DNA of 64,000 nucleotides from an uncultured Clostridia bacterium (GTDB lineage Bacteria > Bacillota > Clostridia > Oscillospirales > Ruminococcaceae): NCBI GenBank assembly GCA_944387915.1, contig CALXGT010000013.1, forward strand, positions 22,832 to 86,831, read 5' to 3'. Below, piece by piece: positions 50,630 through 59,917 of the stretch (position 1 is the stretch's first letter; every line of letters starts with the position of its first letter). Below the pieces are notes generated by a model, which saw nothing but the letters and a program-made list of their open reading frames with translations, was not told where the DNA came from and did not search any database. Position numbers and translations under genes: made by a program.

Positions 50630-51655
50630 TTAATGGTTGAGAAGCCAGAATACCGAATAAATAGCAAAAGCGCTTCCCAAAACGCTGATACAAGTAAAAA
50701 CAACCACTATTTTCATTTCGCTCCATCCGCACATCTCAAAATGATGATGGATGGGCGCCATTTTAAAGACTCGTTTTCCCCCACTGAGTTTAAAATAACT
50801 GATTTGAATAATATCGGACATGGCTTCAATGATGTAGATAATTCCCACCGGAACCAAAAGGATGGGAAGATTTAATCCAAAGGCAAGCGCAGCCACCGCG
50901 CCTCCCAAAAAGAGAGAACCGGTATCGCCCATAAACACTTTGGCCGGATGGAAATTGTAAAGAAGAAATCCCAAAAGGGCTCCGCAAAGCGAGGCGGCAA
51001 ACACCGAAAGGCCGTAAGCGTTTAAAAGCCCGGTTATCACCAAAAAGCCCGCCGACGCGGCGAAGGTGACCGAAGCCGCCAGTCCATCGATCCCGTCGGT
51101 AAGATTGACCGCGTTGACCGTCCCCACAATAACAAACATAGAAAAGGGATAGTAAAAAATCCCGAAGTCGAACTGCCCTAAAAAAGGAACCGTAATCACC
51201 GTAGACAACGCACCGGCAAATTCCATAGAAAGGAGATACGCCGCCGCTACAAAAATTTGAAGCAACAGCTTTTGCTTGGCGCGAAGACCGAGGTTTTGCT
51301 TCTTAACCACCTTAATGTAATCATCCACAAACCCAACAAAGCCGTAAGCCAACGCCATCAAAAAGCCGCCCAAAAGCCGCATAACGTAGGGTGCATCCCA
51401 TAAGAAATCCGATTCCGGCTCCAAACGGGAAGCCAAAAGCGCTACGACCCCGGCGACAAGTCCTGCGGTCATACCAACAATAAAGATCACCCCGCCCATG
51501 GTAGGGGTACCTTCCTTTGATTTATGCCAGTTGGGGCCGATCTCTTTAATGGTCTGGCCCGCCTTCAACTTCCGCAGCAAAGGGACAAAGCCCTTTCCCG
51601 AAAGTGCCGCCGCTAAAAACGACACCACCGCCGCCACAACAAATCCCATCGTCAA
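50630..51655 (-). CDS. mraY: MraY, phospho-MurNAc-pentapeptide translocase
   Basis: The 341-residue membrane enzyme makes lipid I. It has about ten membrane segments and the catalytic aspartates in VGFVDDYIKV, NLTDGIDGLAA and FMGDTGSLFLGG. The HHHFEMCG-like segment (APIHHHFEMCGWSEMK) is also typical. It follows murE directly, so the usual murF is absent at this spot. Confidence 0.97.
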   Translation of the reverse strand: MTMGFVVAAVVSFLAAALSGKGFVPLLRKLKAGQTIKEIGPNWHKSKEGTPTMGGVIFIVGMTAGLVAGVVALLASRLEPESDFLWDAPYVMRLLGGFLMALAYGFVGFVDDYIKVVKKQNLGLRAKQKLLLQIFVAAAYLLSMEFAGALSTVITVPFLGQFDFGIFYYPFSMFVIVGTVNAVNLTDGIDGLAASVTFAASAGFLVITGLLNAYGLSVFAASLCGALLGFLLYNFHPAKVFMGDTGSLFLGGAVAALAFGLNLPILLVPVGIIYIIEAMSDIIQISYFKLSGGKRVFKMAPIHHHFEMCGWSEMKIVVVFTCISVLGSAFAIYSVFWLLNH

Positions 51656-51674
51656 TCTTCTCTCTCCTTCGTCT

Positions 51675-53108
51675 TTACCGGATCGTTTGTAAAGCGTCGG
51701 CTACAACCTCACGCTCATCCAGATGAATTTTTTCGTGTCCTATGATCTGGTAGTCCTCATGTCCTTTTCCCGCCAAAACAATGGTGTCACCGGGGAGAGC
51801 GTGTTGGATCGCGTAAAAAATCGCTTCCACTCGATTTTCAATCACCACATAAGGAGTACTGCTGCCGCTCATACCGACCACAATCTCCTTAATAATTTCG
51901 GAAGGATCTTCTGTCCGGGGATTGTCAGAGGTAATAATCACAAAATCCGCGTATTTCGCCGCCGCTTGCGCCATTTTGGGCCGTTTTGTCCGGTCCCGGT
52001 CGCCGCCGCAGCCGAAAAGGGCAACCAATCTTCCTTTGGCCGTCCCCTTTAACGCCGAGAGAACGTTTTCCAAGGCGTCCGGCGCATGCGCATGGTCGCA
52101 GATCACGGTAAAATCCCGTCCTGTAGGAATAATCTCACAGCGCCCGCGCACTCCTTTCACCCGTTCTATTCCCTCTACGGCAGTACGGATGGAAATACCA
52201 AGCCGCAAACATGCTCCGATAGCCGCCAAAGCGTTTTTTACCGAAAAAACGCCTGGCATTCCAAAGCTTAATTTGGACACAACGCCCTGATAGAAGAAAT
52301 CAAAGGATACACTGTCGCTATGATAGACGGGATTTAACGCGTTGAGATCTCCTTTGCCTTCCATAGAAAAGGTCGTCACCGGGCAGGATGCGTGGGAAAT
52401 CAGTCTCTGTCCATACGGATCATCCGCGTTAATTACCGCGCCGTCACAGATGGAAAATAATTTTGCCTTCGCTTTAAAGTATTCCTCCATATTTGCATGA
52501 TAATCCAAATGATCTTGAGAAAGGTTGGTAAAAACCGCCACCTTGTAATGACTTTTCCCAATCCGCTTCTGATCCAAAGCGTGGGATGACACTTCCATAA
52601 CGCAGTATTCACACCCGGCCTTCACCATGCGCGCATAAAGCTCCATCAATTCCATGGCATCCGGCGTAGTATTTTCCGCGTGGATGGCTTCCTCGCCGAT
52701 CTCATTTTGGATGGAACCGATTAAACCCACTTTCTTTCCGGCGGTCTCCAAAACACTTTTGATTAACTTGGTGGTAGTGGTCTTGCCCTTGGTGCCGGTT
52801 ACGCCGATTAAAGTGAGCTGCCGTTCCGGATTGCCGTAGTAGTTGGATGCGGCGACGGCATAAGCGTCATGGGTATCAGAAACCGAAATCTCTCCATCCA
52901 ACCCCAGCTGCCGCTCGGTTATAATGGCCGCCGCTCCTTTTTCCAGCGCCTGTTTCGCGTATTGATGGCCGTCGCTGGCTGAACCTTTGATGCAAAAAAA
53001 GACGTCTCCTTTTTGCAGAGTTCGCGAATCATGAGTCATACCGCCGATTTCTTTGTCCGTATAGGAAGAGACGGTATCAATGTCTTTGAGTAATTCGGAT
53101 AGCCGCAT
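51675..53108 (-). CDS. murE: MurE, UDP-MurNAc-tripeptide ligase (meso-DAP type)
   Basis: The 477-residue ATP-dependent ligase adds the third stem-peptide residue. It has VTGTKGKTTTTKLI near residue 110, and the DNPR motif in TSDNPRTEDP near 405 that marks enzymes selecting meso-diaminopimelate rather than lysine. It is coupled to the PASTA PBP upstream by a 15-base gap. Confidence 0.96.
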   Translation of the reverse strand: MRLSELLKDIDTVSSYTDKEIGGMTHDSRTLQKGDVFFCIKGSASDGHQYAKQALEKGAAAIITERQLGLDGEISVSDTHDAYAVAASNYYGNPERQLTLIGVTGTKGKTTTTKLIKSVLETAGKKVGLIGSIQNEIGEEAIHAENTTPDAMELMELYARMVKAGCEYCVMEVSSHALDQKRIGKSHYKVAVFTNLSQDHLDYHANMEEYFKAKAKLFSICDGAVINADDPYGQRLISHASCPVTTFSMEGKGDLNALNPVYHSDSVSFDFFYQGVVSKLSFGMPGVFSVKNALAAIGACLRLGISIRTAVEGIERVKGVRGRCEIIPTGRDFTVICDHAHAPDALENVLSALKGTAKGRLVALFGCGGDRDRTKRPKMAQAAAKYADFVIITSDNPRTEDPSEIIKEIVVGMSGSSTPYVVIENRVEAIFYAIQHALPGDTIVLAGKGHEDYQIIGHEKIHLDEREVVADALQTIR

Positions 53109-53123
53109 AATCTGAATCCTTTC

Positions 53124-55373
53124 TTATTCTCCATCCTCCGCGGAAAGAATACATTCAATTTCAATTACAGTGCCTCGGGGCACCTCTGTTCCCGCTTCGA
53201 TCGACTGCGCGCTGATTTTGGCCTTACTGTTGTTGGCGGCGCCTCCGGTGAGGCGAATATTTAACCCCGCGTTAGTCAAAAGCTGGTTGGCCTGAAGAGG
53301 CGTATAGCCAATCACATCGGGAACCGTCACCGTGTCGGAATCGGAAAGTCCTTCCTCCGTATAAAGAATCACGGTACTGTTTCTCGGAATTTTTGTACCC
53401 ATTTCGGGATAAACGCCTACTACGCTGTCCCCTTCGCCCATAATTTTCGCGTTGAGTCCCAACGCCACTAACTTACTTTCCGCCGTCAACGGATCATAAG
53501 AAGTAAGCACGGTAGGAATCCGGACCTCCTGGTTTTCCAACTCTTCCTCGCTGTATTGAGGAGAAATTCCAAGATACGGAAGGATACTGGACATTACCTT
53601 TGCCGCCAAAGGTCCAACCACCGTATTCGCATACTGGGTATTTCCTTTGGTAGGTTCATCCATGAGCACCAACGCCGCCACCTGAGGATCATCGGCAGGT
53701 GCAAAAACGAAGTAGGTAAAAACCCGCTTGGTGTCGGAGGAGTCCGTTAATTTCTGCGCCGTACCGGATTTTCCCCCGATCCGATACCCGCTCACATAAG
53801 CATTGGTACCGCCGTTTGCGGAGACAACCTGTTCCAAAGCGTTTCTCATAATCGCCGACGTCTCTTCTGAAATGACCTGGCGTTTTACCGTAGTGGAGTA
53901 CTCCTCCACAGTATTCCCGTTTTGATCGATCACTTTGCTGACTACATAAGGCTCTAAGAGCTTCCCGCCGTTAATACTGGCAACTGCCGCGGTCAGCATT
54001 TGCAGCGGCGTCACCGTATTAGACTGTCCGAAAGAGCAAGACGCAAGGCTAATATCGGACATAGTCTCGTCATAGTAAGTTCCCACATTTTCCGCCGGAA
54101 GATCGATCCCCGTTTTTTCCGTCAGTCCAAACGCTTCGTAATATTTAAAGAACCGTTCCTGGCCCAAAGCCAAACCGATGGAGATGAAAGCCGGGTTGCA
54201 GGAGTTTACCAGCGCCTCAATAAAGCTTTGCTGTCCGTGCCCTTCCAGTTTGTGACAGCGCATAGGCTTCGAAAGCCCCGCCAAAAGATAGGATCCGGTA
54301 CAGGTATAGGTAGAATTTACCGTCGCCGTCCCCTCTTCCAACGCTGCCGAAGCGGTTACCGTTTTAAAAACGGATCCCGGTTCATAGGTGTCGGTGATGG
54401 TTTTATTGGACCATTGGGTTTCCCAGGCAACTCGGGTAGCCGCCATGCGGTCTTCCTCATTTTCCGCCGCTTCAATCGAATCCAACAAGAAAGGATCCGT
54501 AATGGTAAACGGGTCGTTTAGGTCGTAGTTTGGATAATCCGTCATCCCCAAAATCGCCCCGGTGTTAACATCCATAACGAGAATGGCCGCTCCTTCCGCC
54601 GGCGCATACTGCGCCACAGCGGAATCCAGCGCGCTCTCAATATATTGCTGTATCCCGATATCAATGGTGGTAACGATACTGTTTCCATCTATCGGATCGT
54701 ACGTCTTTTCGTAGGTTGTCAACAGCGCGCCGCCGGTAGCGTCTTTCGCCGAAATTTTTCTCCCGTCTGTTCCGGACAAGACGCTGTTATATTTTGACTC
54801 CAACCCATACGCGCCCTGGTTCGCGTCGTTGGTAAAGCCGATGACACTGGACGCCAAATCATTGTAAGGATAGTATCGCTTGGTGTCCTCCTCTAAGTAA
54901 ATCCCCACATAGCCTTTTTCCGCTTTCAGTTCATTTAAAGCATCCGCCAGAGGTTTTTCGATTTTCCGCTTTACAATCTCATAAAGACTGTTCACATTCT
55001 CCATGCGGCTTCGCAGCTCTTCTTCCTCCAGTTCCAAAAGAGCCGACAGATCGGCGATCATGTCGTCGATGTAGTTGGGGTTATCCTCTTGTTGCTCCTT
55101 CGCTTCGTTTAAAATTTCCTTCGGCGCCAGCTGAACGTTCCAAACGGTAGCGCTTTGCGCCAAAACGGACATATCGCTGCTGTAAATTGTCCCCCGGTTG
55201 GCAGGAACGGTAATGTCCCGAAGCTGCTGCGCGGAAGCTTTCGACTTTAGCTCATCTCCGGTTACCAAAGACCGGTAAACCAGATTTCCTATGGTATAAA
55301 CCAAAAAAAGTCCCAGAAAAACGCAAACCATATAAAGAAGCCGGTTTTTCATCTGCTTGGTCATTGAAGACAT
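53124..55373 (-). CDS. Class B penicillin-binding protein with PASTA domains (PbpB/SpoVD type)
   Basis: The 749-residue transpeptidase has one N-terminal membrane helix, a dimerisation domain (TVPANRGTIYSS), and a transpeptidase domain with SxxK in PGSVFKTVTAS, SxN in VNSCNPAFIS and KSGT in GGKSGTAQKL. Two PASTA repeats follow from about residue 610. This matches vegetative PBP2B or its sporulation counterpart SpoVD; only one copy is seen here. A well-placed GGAGG with an out-of-frame ATG lies 50 bases upstream. Confidence 0.95.
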   Translation of the reverse strand: MSSMTKQMKNRLLYMVCVFLGLFLVYTIGNLVYRSLVTGDELKSKASAQQLRDITVPANRGTIYSSDMSVLAQSATVWNVQLAPKEILNEAKEQQEDNPNYIDDMIADLSALLELEEEELRSRMENVNSLYEIVKRKIEKPLADALNELKAEKGYVGIYLEEDTKRYYPYNDLASSVIGFTNDANQGAYGLESKYNSVLSGTDGRKISAKDATGGALLTTYEKTYDPIDGNSIVTTIDIGIQQYIESALDSAVAQYAPAEGAAILVMDVNTGAILGMTDYPNYDLNDPFTITDPFLLDSIEAAENEEDRMAATRVAWETQWSNKTITDTYEPGSVFKTVTASAALEEGTATVNSTYTCTGSYLLAGLSKPMRCHKLEGHGQQSFIEALVNSCNPAFISIGLALGQERFFKYYEAFGLTEKTGIDLPAENVGTYYDETMSDISLASCSFGQSNTVTPLQMLTAAVASINGGKLLEPYVVSKVIDQNGNTVEEYSTTVKRQVISEETSAIMRNALEQVVSANGGTNAYVSGYRIGGKSGTAQKLTDSSDTKRVFTYFVFAPADDPQVAALVLMDEPTKGNTQYANTVVGPLAAKVMSSILPYLGISPQYSEEELENQEVRIPTVLTSYDPLTAESKLVALGLNAKIMGEGDSVVGVYPEMGTKIPRNSTVILYTEEGLSDSDTVTVPDVIGYTPLQANQLLTNAGLNIRLTGGAANNSKAKISAQSIEAGTEVPRGTVIEIECILSAEDGE

Positions 55374-55467
55374 GGCTTTCCCTTTCTTTCCTAAAACAAC
55401 AATAAAAGGTTAAGACTTTTCCCATCTCAACCTCCAATTGTTACACTATATGGATCCTTTCGGCTTA

Positions 55468-55929
55468 TTATGCTTCCTTGCTTATCAACGCTTTGCAAAA
55501 AGCGATGATTTGGCTAATCAATCCAACATTTTCGTCGTCCTGTTCAATTTTATTTTCCCGGTTGAGATTTACATAAGTAACCTGGCTGTTATCCGGCTTT
55601 ACCATCCCGTATTCGGACATCGCCGCCTCTTCTACCGCCGAAAGAGACATTCTGCTTTCCAGTTCGCTTTGCATCCGAACGCTCTCGCTTTGCAGTACAT
55701 CCAGTTCCTCCGTCACTTCATTGATCTGCTGATTCAACTCGGCGATCATAACCCGGCTGTACAAGACCGTGGAAACTACCGCTAAAGATAATATTGCCAA
55801 AAAGAGAATCCGCACCGGATGGGTCGGCGAAACCGTCCTTTTCTTTACCGGAGACTTTTCGATCTTAGGCTGATATTCTTCAAAACGTTCCAAATCGTAA
55901 GCCAGATTACTTTGTGCCATCAGTTTCAC
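55468..55929 (-). CDS. ftsL: FtsL-like cell-division protein
   Basis: The 153-residue protein has a short basic cytoplasmic region, one membrane helix (VRILFLAILSLAVVSTVLYS) and a coiled coil (residues 70-105, EVTEELDVLQSESVRMQSEL). Sequence is poorly conserved in this family; position between rsmH and the PBP gene supports the call. Confidence 0.8.
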   Translation of the reverse strand: MKLMAQSNLAYDLERFEEYQPKIEKSPVKKRTVSPTHPVRILFLAILSLAVVSTVLYSRVMIAELNQQINEVTEELDVLQSESVRMQSELESRMSLSAVEEAAMSEYGMVKPDNSQVTYVNLNRENKIEQDDENVGLISQIIAFCKALISKEA

Positions 55930-55936
55930 CTTTCTT

Positions 55937-56872
55937 TTACGCCTCGTCCTTAATCTTTTCCAACACCCGAAGCTTCGCGCTTTGGCTTCTTCGGTTTTGC
56001 TCCATTTCCTCTTTCGTAGGGAGAATCGGTTTTCGGTTTACGAGTTTTCCCCTGGGCGTTTTTCCGCAAACACAGACCGGAAAATCCGGCGGGCACTCGC
56101 ACCCCTTCGCATAGGCGGCAAAAGTCTGTTTGACAATTCGATCTTCCAGCGAATGGAAGGTAATTACCGCCAGCCGGCCGCCGGGCTTCAACACCCGAAA
56201 CGCCGCTTCCAATCCCTCTTTCAACGCGTCAAGCTCCCCGTTCACCGCAATGCGGATCGCCTGAAAGCTCCGCTTGGATGGATTTTTCTCCCGCCTGGAA
56301 GCCGCGGGGACCGCGCTCTTTATGATTTCCGATAATTCAAATGTGGTTTCAATAGGTTTTTCCTGCCTCTTTAAAACAATTTTCGAGGCAATTCTTCGCG
56401 CGTACCGCTCCTCGCCATATTCAAAAAGAACCCGCGCGATTTCCTCTTCCGGTGCGAAATTTACGAAATCCTTAGCGCTCTTTCCTTCCTTTGACATTCG
56501 CATGTCCAAAGGCGCGTCCTTTTGATAACTGAACCCTCGCTCCGCCGTGTCCAGCTGGTAGGAAGAAACGCCGAGATCTAAAAGCACACCGTCAATTTTT
56601 TCGATGGAAAGAGATTCCAACACCTCTTCCATCTCTTTGAAATTGGCGTGGACCACCTTTGCCTGGGGATACGGCGCCAAGCGCCGGGATGCCGCTTCCA
56701 CCGCGTCCGGATCCTGATCCAAAGCGATCAATCGGCCACTCGTCAGCCGTTTGACGATTTCCTCCGAATGACCCCCGCCGCCGGCGGTTCCGTCCAAATA
56801 AATTCCATCGGGACGAATCGCGAGCCCGTCCATACATTCGGAGAGCAATACCGGAACATGAGAAAATTCCAT
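55937..56872 (-). CDS. rsmH: RsmH, 16S rRNA m4C1402 methyltransferase
   Basis: The 311-residue enzyme has the SAM loop DGTAGGGGHSEEIVKRL near residue 28, GVLLDLGVSSYQLD and the C-terminal VITFHSLEDRIVKQTF. It methylates N4 of C1402 in 16S rRNA. It is the second gene of the dcw cluster, nine bases after mraZ. Confidence 0.97.
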   Translation of the reverse strand: MEFSHVPVLLSECMDGLAIRPDGIYLDGTAGGGGHSEEIVKRLTSGRLIALDQDPDAVEAASRRLAPYPQAKVVHANFKEMEEVLESLSIEKIDGVLLDLGVSSYQLDTAERGFSYQKDAPLDMRMSKEGKSAKDFVNFAPEEEIARVLFEYGEERYARRIASKIVLKRQEKPIETTFELSEIIKSAVPAASRREKNPSKRSFQAIRIAVNGELDALKEGLEAAFRVLKPGGRLAVITFHSLEDRIVKQTFAAYAKGCECPPDFPVCVCGKTPRGKLVNRKPILPTKEEMEQNRRSQSAKLRVLEKIKDEA

Positions 56873-56881
56873 GGTTTCCTC

Positions 56882-57304
56882 CTATCGACCCATATTGTCC
56901 AAAATGTCGATAATCCCCTGGTCGTCCATTTCCTCGTTGACCCTCTCCCAAGCGTCCTTATCCCAAATCTCACAGCGATCATCGGCGCCGACAACCACTA
57001 CTTCCTTGGTCAAGGAAGCATGCTCTCTCAACTTCAGGGGAATAATAATCCTCCCCTGCTTGTCCGGAGTCACATCGGTCGCCGTGGGAAAAAGGTACCG
57101 CTGAAGCTGCTTGGACTCATTGATGGGATAAGAGCGGATCAAAGTCCGTTTTTTCTCCCACTCGTCTAAAGGATAGGCGTAAAGACAGGGATCGCCAAAA
57201 CCTTTGCAGATGATAAACGTCTCTCCCAATTCTTCCCGGAGCTTGGCAGGAAAATTCAAACGCCCTTTTATATCTATATTACAGTTATACTCATTCATTA
57301 ACAT
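56882..57304 (-). CDS. mraZ: MraZ transcriptional regulator of the dcw cluster
   Basis: The 140-residue protein has two AbrB-like halves, each with a DxKGR-type motif: IDIKGRLNFPAKLREELG and VTPDKQGRIIIPLKLREHA. It binds repeats upstream of its own gene. The start at 57304 gives MLMNEYNCNIDIKGRL, close to the usual MFMGEYxHxID; a longer version was rejected. Confidence 0.96.
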   Translation of the reverse strand: MLMNEYNCNIDIKGRLNFPAKLREELGETFIICKGFGDPCLYAYPLDEWEKKRTLIRSYPINESKQLQRYLFPTATDVTPDKQGRIIIPLKLREHASLTKEVVVVGADDRCEIWDKDAWERVNEEMDDQGIIDILDNMGR

Positions 57305-57360
57305 TTTTCCTGCCACCTCCTTTCTATCCTTGCTCACTTCCAGCCTGAAGTCAGGATTTT

Positions 57361-57388
57361 TTCACCTAAACTCACCTAAATTCACCAC
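57361..57388 (-). promoter_or_regulatory. MraZ operator repeats
   Basis: On the minus strand GGTGA occurs three times at exact 10-base spacing (57386, 57376 and 57366 as first T-side bases), each in the frame GGTGANNTTA-like. Known MraZ operators are direct repeats with 10-base periodicity. They lie directly downstream of the start point, between the promoter and mraZ. Confidence 0.75.
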
Positions 57389-57396
57389 TTGAACCT

Positions 57397-57425
57397 ATTA
57401 TAATCAGAATTTTTCTCTTTTGCAA
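57397..57425 (-). promoter_or_regulatory. Promoter of the dcw cluster
   Basis: TTGCAA (57425-57420), 17 bases, TATAAT (57402-57397). Start is expected near 57390, at the edge of the GGTGA repeats. Confidence 0.8.
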
Positions 57426-57522
57426 GGGCTTTCCAGGAATTGTTTGCCCGATTTTCGGCTGTTCATAAAAAGTTTACATTTCCCTTTGCAACAGAAACGA
57501 AGGTTTGTTTTTCTATTTCGAC

Positions 57523-57556
57523 AAAAAAAGCGAACGGAAAATCCGTTCGCTTTTTT
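57523..57556 (-). terminator. Intrinsic terminator of the recA-to-pfkB gene run
   Basis: GCGAACGGA and TCCGTTCGC form a nine-pair stem with a three-base loop, flanked by T-runs on both strands. It ends the minus-strand run just upstream of the dcw promoter. Confidence 0.9.
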
Positions 57557-57567
57557 CATATATATCG

Positions 57568-58518
57568 TTAGTTAATTTCCTTTTGCTGTAAATTCTCGTA
57601 CACCTGATCGATAAGTTCCTTTCGAACAATATCGGTTCCGTCCAGCATAACCGAAGCCGTTCCGGCAGCACAAGCCAACACCGCCGCGTCTTTGGGGGAA
57701 GCGCCGGATTGAAGCTGGGACAAAAACGCCGCCAGCATCGTATCTCCCGCGCCTACCGTAGATTTTACCTCTACGCTCGGAGGAACAATGCGGACGTTGC
57801 CGTCATCCCGACCACAGTACAAAAGGCCTTTCCCTCCCAAGCTTAAAAGGATGTGATTCACATGCTCGGAGAGAATTTTACAGTATTTTAACGCGATCGC
57901 TTCCGTCCGAATCTCATTCTTACAAATTTTCTTAAATTCCGGAAGATTGGGTTTAATCACAAAGGGGCGAAGCTCCCGATAGTCTTCAATAGTAAAAACG
58001 CTGGTATCAATCGCAACCTCAATGTTGGAGCGCTTGCATTGTAAAATCAGCGCCTTGTAAGATTCCTTGGAAATATTGGGAGGCAACGAACCGGAAAAGA
58101 CCAGCAAAACTTTTCCCGCGCCATCCGCTTCCTCTTTGATTTTGCTTCGAAGATTCAAAAGCGCGTCCCGAGTTACCGGACAACCCTGGCGATTGATTTT
58201 TACAACCCGACCGTCGGGAATCACCAAAGTCAAATTCTGCCGCGTATCTCCCTTGAGCCGGATAAAATCATAGTCCACATGATCCTTATCTAACAGAGAA
58301 AGAAAGACCGTTTCGTTTTGATCTCCACAAAAGCCCAACGTTTTTACCGGCTGGCGAAAGGCGTTCGACGCCATAACCCGAGCAACGTTAATCGCTTTTC
58401 CGCCGGCATAGGTCACTTCCTTTACCGTTGTATTGGGTTCCTTAAAATCCAGCCCGGAAAGCCAAAGCGTTACATCCAGCGCGGGATTTAGTGACACCGC
58501 TATGATTTTATCGAACAT
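57568..58518 (-). CDS. PfkB-family sugar kinase, 1-phosphofructokinase/tagatose-6-phosphate kinase type
   Basis: The 316-residue kinase has the FruK/LacC-type start (SLNPALDVTLWL), GGKAINVARVM near residue 39 and the catalytic STVGAGDTMLAAFLSQL near 245. It should phosphorylate a sugar phosphate with ATP, but no PTS or sugar genes lie nearby, so the substrate is undecided. It follows cysS by ten bases and ends the run. Confidence 0.88.
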   Translation of the reverse strand: MFDKIIAVSLNPALDVTLWLSGLDFKEPNTTVKEVTYAGGKAINVARVMASNAFRQPVKTLGFCGDQNETVFLSLLDKDHVDYDFIRLKGDTRQNLTLVIPDGRVVKINRQGCPVTRDALLNLRSKIKEEADGAGKVLLVFSGSLPPNISKESYKALILQCKRSNIEVAIDTSVFTIEDYRELRPFVIKPNLPEFKKICKNEIRTEAIALKYCKILSEHVNHILLSLGGKGLLYCGRDDGNVRIVPPSVEVKSTVGAGDTMLAAFLSQLQSGASPKDAAVLACAAGTASVMLDGTDIVRKELIDQVYENLQQKEIN

Positions 58519-58528
58519 GTTCTCCCTC

Positions 58529-59917
58529 CTACGACCTTTTCGTTACCTTTGTTCCTTGTCTTGTCTCTTCCACCAGATAACCGAGACGGGAAATCTCATC
58601 CCGTAAGGCGTCCGCTTTCTGAAAGTCCTTTGCTTTTCTCGCCGCGGCCCGCTCCTCGAGAAGCAAAGCGACCTCTTTGGGGATCTCCTCTTTTTCCGGT
58701 TTTTGATATAACAGTCCCAGCACATCCGCAAGCTGCGTCAATAATTGATACATTCCCTGAAGCTTCTCTTTGGGAAGGGGCGACTGCCGAAGAGTGGTAT
58801 TGATCTCCCGAACCAACTCAAACAGCACGCTCAGCGCGTCCGCCGTATTTAAGTCATCGTCCATAGCTTCTTCAAAGCGAAGGCGAAAAGGCTCCAGCGT
58901 TTTCGGGTCAAAGGGCGCGCTCACCGCCGACGGAAGCGCGTTTTCCAGCGCGGTCTTGCAGTTATAAAGCCGCTCCAAGCTCGCCTTGCACTGGTCTAAG
59001 ATCTCTTTGCTGTAATTGATGGGGCTGCGATAGTGAGCCTGAAGCATCAAATACCGGATCACCTCGTACCCGTATTGTTTGGAAACGTCCCGAACGGTAA
59101 AGAAGTTCCCTTTGGATTTGCTCATTTTGGCGCCGTCTACATCAATATAGCCGTTGTGCATCCAGTAATGGGAAAAAGGAACGCCGTTGGCGCACTCGCT
59201 TTGGGCAATCTCGTTTTCATGGTGAGGGAAAATGAGATCCTGACCGCCGCAATGCAAATCGATGGTATCCCCAAGATAGGTTTTCGCCATGGCGGAACAT
59301 TCGATATGCCATCCGGGACGGCCGTTGGACCAGGGGGATGGCCAGCTGGGCTCCCCTTCTTTCGCCGCTTTCCACAAAGCGAAATCCGCCGGGTCCTCTT
59401 TGATATCGTCAACGCTGACTCTGGCGCCCGCCACCAGTTCCTCCATGGGCATATGGGAAAGTTTCCCGTACTCGGAAAACTTTTTGGTCCGAAAATAAAC
59501 GTCCCCGTTGGCGGGATAAGCGTACCCCTTCTCTACCAGTGTCTCCACAATATGGATAATATTCTCAATATTTTCCGTCACCTTGGGATGGACGGTAGCG
59601 GGACGCACATTTAGCCCCGCAGCGTCGATCTGGTACTCTTTGATGTACCGCTCGCTGACCTCCGACGAGGGAAGGTGTTCTTCCTTCGCTTTATTGATGA
59701 TCTTATCGTCCACATCTGTAAAATTCTGGACATAACGAACCCGGTTTCCCTTGTACTCCAAATACCGGCGCAGAGTATCGAAAACGCACATAGGTCTGGC
59801 GTTTCCAATATGAATCAGGTTATAAACGGTGGGGCCGCAAATATAAATGGAATACTCTCCCTCTTTCATGGGAACAAATTCCTCTTTTTTCCGGGAAAGG
59901 GTATTATAGATCTTCAT
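58529..59917 (-). CDS. cysS: Cysteinyl-tRNA synthetase
   Basis: The 462-residue class I synthetase has the HIGH-type motif in IHIGNARP, the zinc-site CGGQDLIFPHHENE and KMSKSKGN. It charges tRNA-Cys. The ATG at 59917 overlaps the end of cysE by 14 bases and has GAAGGAG upstream; an ATG four codons earlier is possible. The cysE-cysS pairing is usual in Firmicutes. Confidence 0.97.
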   Translation of the reverse strand: MKIYNTLSRKKEEFVPMKEGEYSIYICGPTVYNLIHIGNARPMCVFDTLRRYLEYKGNRVRYVQNFTDVDDKIINKAKEEHLPSSEVSERYIKEYQIDAAGLNVRPATVHPKVTENIENIIHIVETLVEKGYAYPANGDVYFRTKKFSEYGKLSHMPMEELVAGARVSVDDIKEDPADFALWKAAKEGEPSWPSPWSNGRPGWHIECSAMAKTYLGDTIDLHCGGQDLIFPHHENEIAQSECANGVPFSHYWMHNGYIDVDGAKMSKSKGNFFTVRDVSKQYGYEVIRYLMLQAHYRSPINYSKEILDQCKASLERLYNCKTALENALPSAVSAPFDPKTLEPFRLRFEEAMDDDLNTADALSVLFELVREINTTLRQSPLPKEKLQGMYQLLTQLADVLGLLYQKPEKEEIPKEVALLLEERAAARKAKDFQKADALRDEISRLGYLVEETRQGTKVTKRS

